This document shows positions 5,644 to 6,139 of a stretch of 6,139 nucleotides of DNA, one piece after another (positions within the stretch are counted from its first letter, which is position 1; each line of letters starts with the position of its first letter). The position numbers were made by a program, and so were the translations under genes. Below the pieces are notes generated by a model. It made no database searches, was not told the DNA's origin, and saw nothing but the letters and a program-made list of their open reading frames with translations. This DNA is from JBEKYH01 sp049511115 (GTDB lineage Bacteria; Planctomycetota; Phycisphaerae; Tepidisphaerales; Tepidisphaeraceae). The stretch lies in assembly GCA_049511115.1 (NCBI GenBank), contig JBEKYH010000323.1, positions 1 through 6,139 of the forward strand, written 5' to 3'.

Positions 5644-6139
5644 TGAATCGGACAGGCGACAAAATCCTCTTATTTGCCTCGCGGGGCCCGAGTAAGGGAC
5701 TTCGTTCGCGGGGAAGAGGCTCGGCATTCACGCTGGTCGAGCTTGTTATTGCGATGGCGATGGTGGCGTTCGTCGCGCTGGCACTCTACAAGAGCCTGAA
5801 AGCGGCATTTGATCTGACCGCCAGCGCTGACCGGGTTGTTGAACCGGCGCGAACGGCGGAGATCGCCATGGAAATACTCTCAGAAGACCTGCAGAACGCG
5901 GTCGCCCCTAATGCGGCAAACAATGCGCCGGCCGTGACGATCCCGACGACAGCGGAAAATATCAGCGATCTGACGGGAATCACCGGGGCGGGTTCGACAT
6001 CGAGCACGACTTCCAGCACGACCGGCGGCACTACTGGCGGCGGCGCTTCGGCCAGTTCATCCAGCACCAGCACGACGACCACCTGGCTGCTGGCCGGACC
6101 GTTTGAGGGAACGCAGAACCAGGCCGGCGGCGGTGAGGC
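5643..6139 (+). CDS. gspJ: Minor pseudopilin GspJ, 3'-partial
   Basis: The frame starts at ATG 5643, which shares its A with the gspI TGA, and has no stop up to the window edge (165 complete codons). AGGCGG at 5634-5639 is a plausible ribosome binding site. No other ATG, GTG or TTG occurs in frame before the cleavage site, so the start is well fixed. The leader is 28 residues and basic. It ends in GSA, so cleavage before Phe29 (FTLVELVIAMAMVAFVALAL) follows Ala rather than the usual Gly; Glu33 is at +5. The helix continues as LYKSLKAAFDLTASADR, and ARTAEIAMEILSEDLQNA (69-86) matches the GspJ-type second helix with the SEDLQNA element. Residues about 115-147 are a Ser/Thr/Gly-rich insert before TWLLAGPFEG. 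The missing part is the rest of the C-terminal domain. In known systems it sits in the tip complex with GspI and GspK. Confidence 0.85.
   Translation, partial: MNRTGDKILLFASRGPSKGLRSRGRGSAFTLVELVIAMAMVAFVALALYKSLKAAFDLTASADRVVEPARTAEIAMEILSEDLQNAVAPNAANNAPAVTIPTTAENISDLTGITGAGSTSSTTSSTTGGTTGGGASASSSSTSTTTTWLLAGPFEGTQNQAGGGE

Noticed and set aside
860..6139. Reading the cluster as a type IV pilus or MSH pilus system
   Set aside because: GspG has the PLDPWGRPY motif of major pseudopilins, and the order E-F-G-H-I-J with four successive pseudopilins is the T2SS arrangement.

Overview
The window carries the first six genes of a type II secretion system (T2SS, general secretion pathway) operon on the + strand, in the order gspE-gspF-gspG-gspH-gspI-gspJ. 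The 3' end of an unrelated glycine-rich gene lies before it. The gspJ reading frame is still open at the right edge, and the glycine-rich gene probably starts left of the left edge. No RNA genes, mobile elements or CRISPR arrays were seen.

Organism: a Gram-negative-type bacterium with fairly high GC and a compact gsp cluster. The style of the proteins (Ser/Thr/Gly-rich inserts in the pseudopilins, a glycine-rich secreted helical protein ending in an 'LTxRQEA' segment) reminds me of Planctomycetota, possibly Phycisphaerae-like lineages. This is an impression from sequence style, not a database result; Verrucomicrobiota or another deep diderm lineage is also possible.

Layout: positions 1-618 encode the C-terminal bulk of an exported glycine-rich protein, including a run of almost pure G from 54 to 161. 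A likely terminator hairpin follows at 632-663. Positions 619-859 hold no convincing gene but contain a 12-bp palindrome and a strong 12-bp-stem hairpin; this is presumably the regulatory region of the gsp operon. gspE (assembly ATPase) runs to 2605. After a 101-bp gap comes gspF (inner-membrane platform), then after 50 bp gspG (major pseudopilin). A 56-bp gap separates gspG from gspH; a GC-rich hairpin lies inside the apparent long leader of gspH. gspH, gspI and gspJ are joined by stop/start overlaps of 4 and 1 bases, which suggests translational coupling of the minor pseudopilins.

How they work together: GspE hydrolyses ATP in the cytoplasm and drives the GspF platform. This assembles GspG into a short periplasmic pseudopilus, capped by a tip complex containing GspH, GspI and GspJ, which pushes folded periplasmic proteins out through the outer-membrane secretin. 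GspK, L, M, D and the prepilin peptidase GspO are not in this window. The system is a recognisable one; the unusual points are details: cysteines in the GspG C-terminal loop, low-complexity tracts in the minor pseudopilins, long leaders, the hairpins, and the suspicious G tract.
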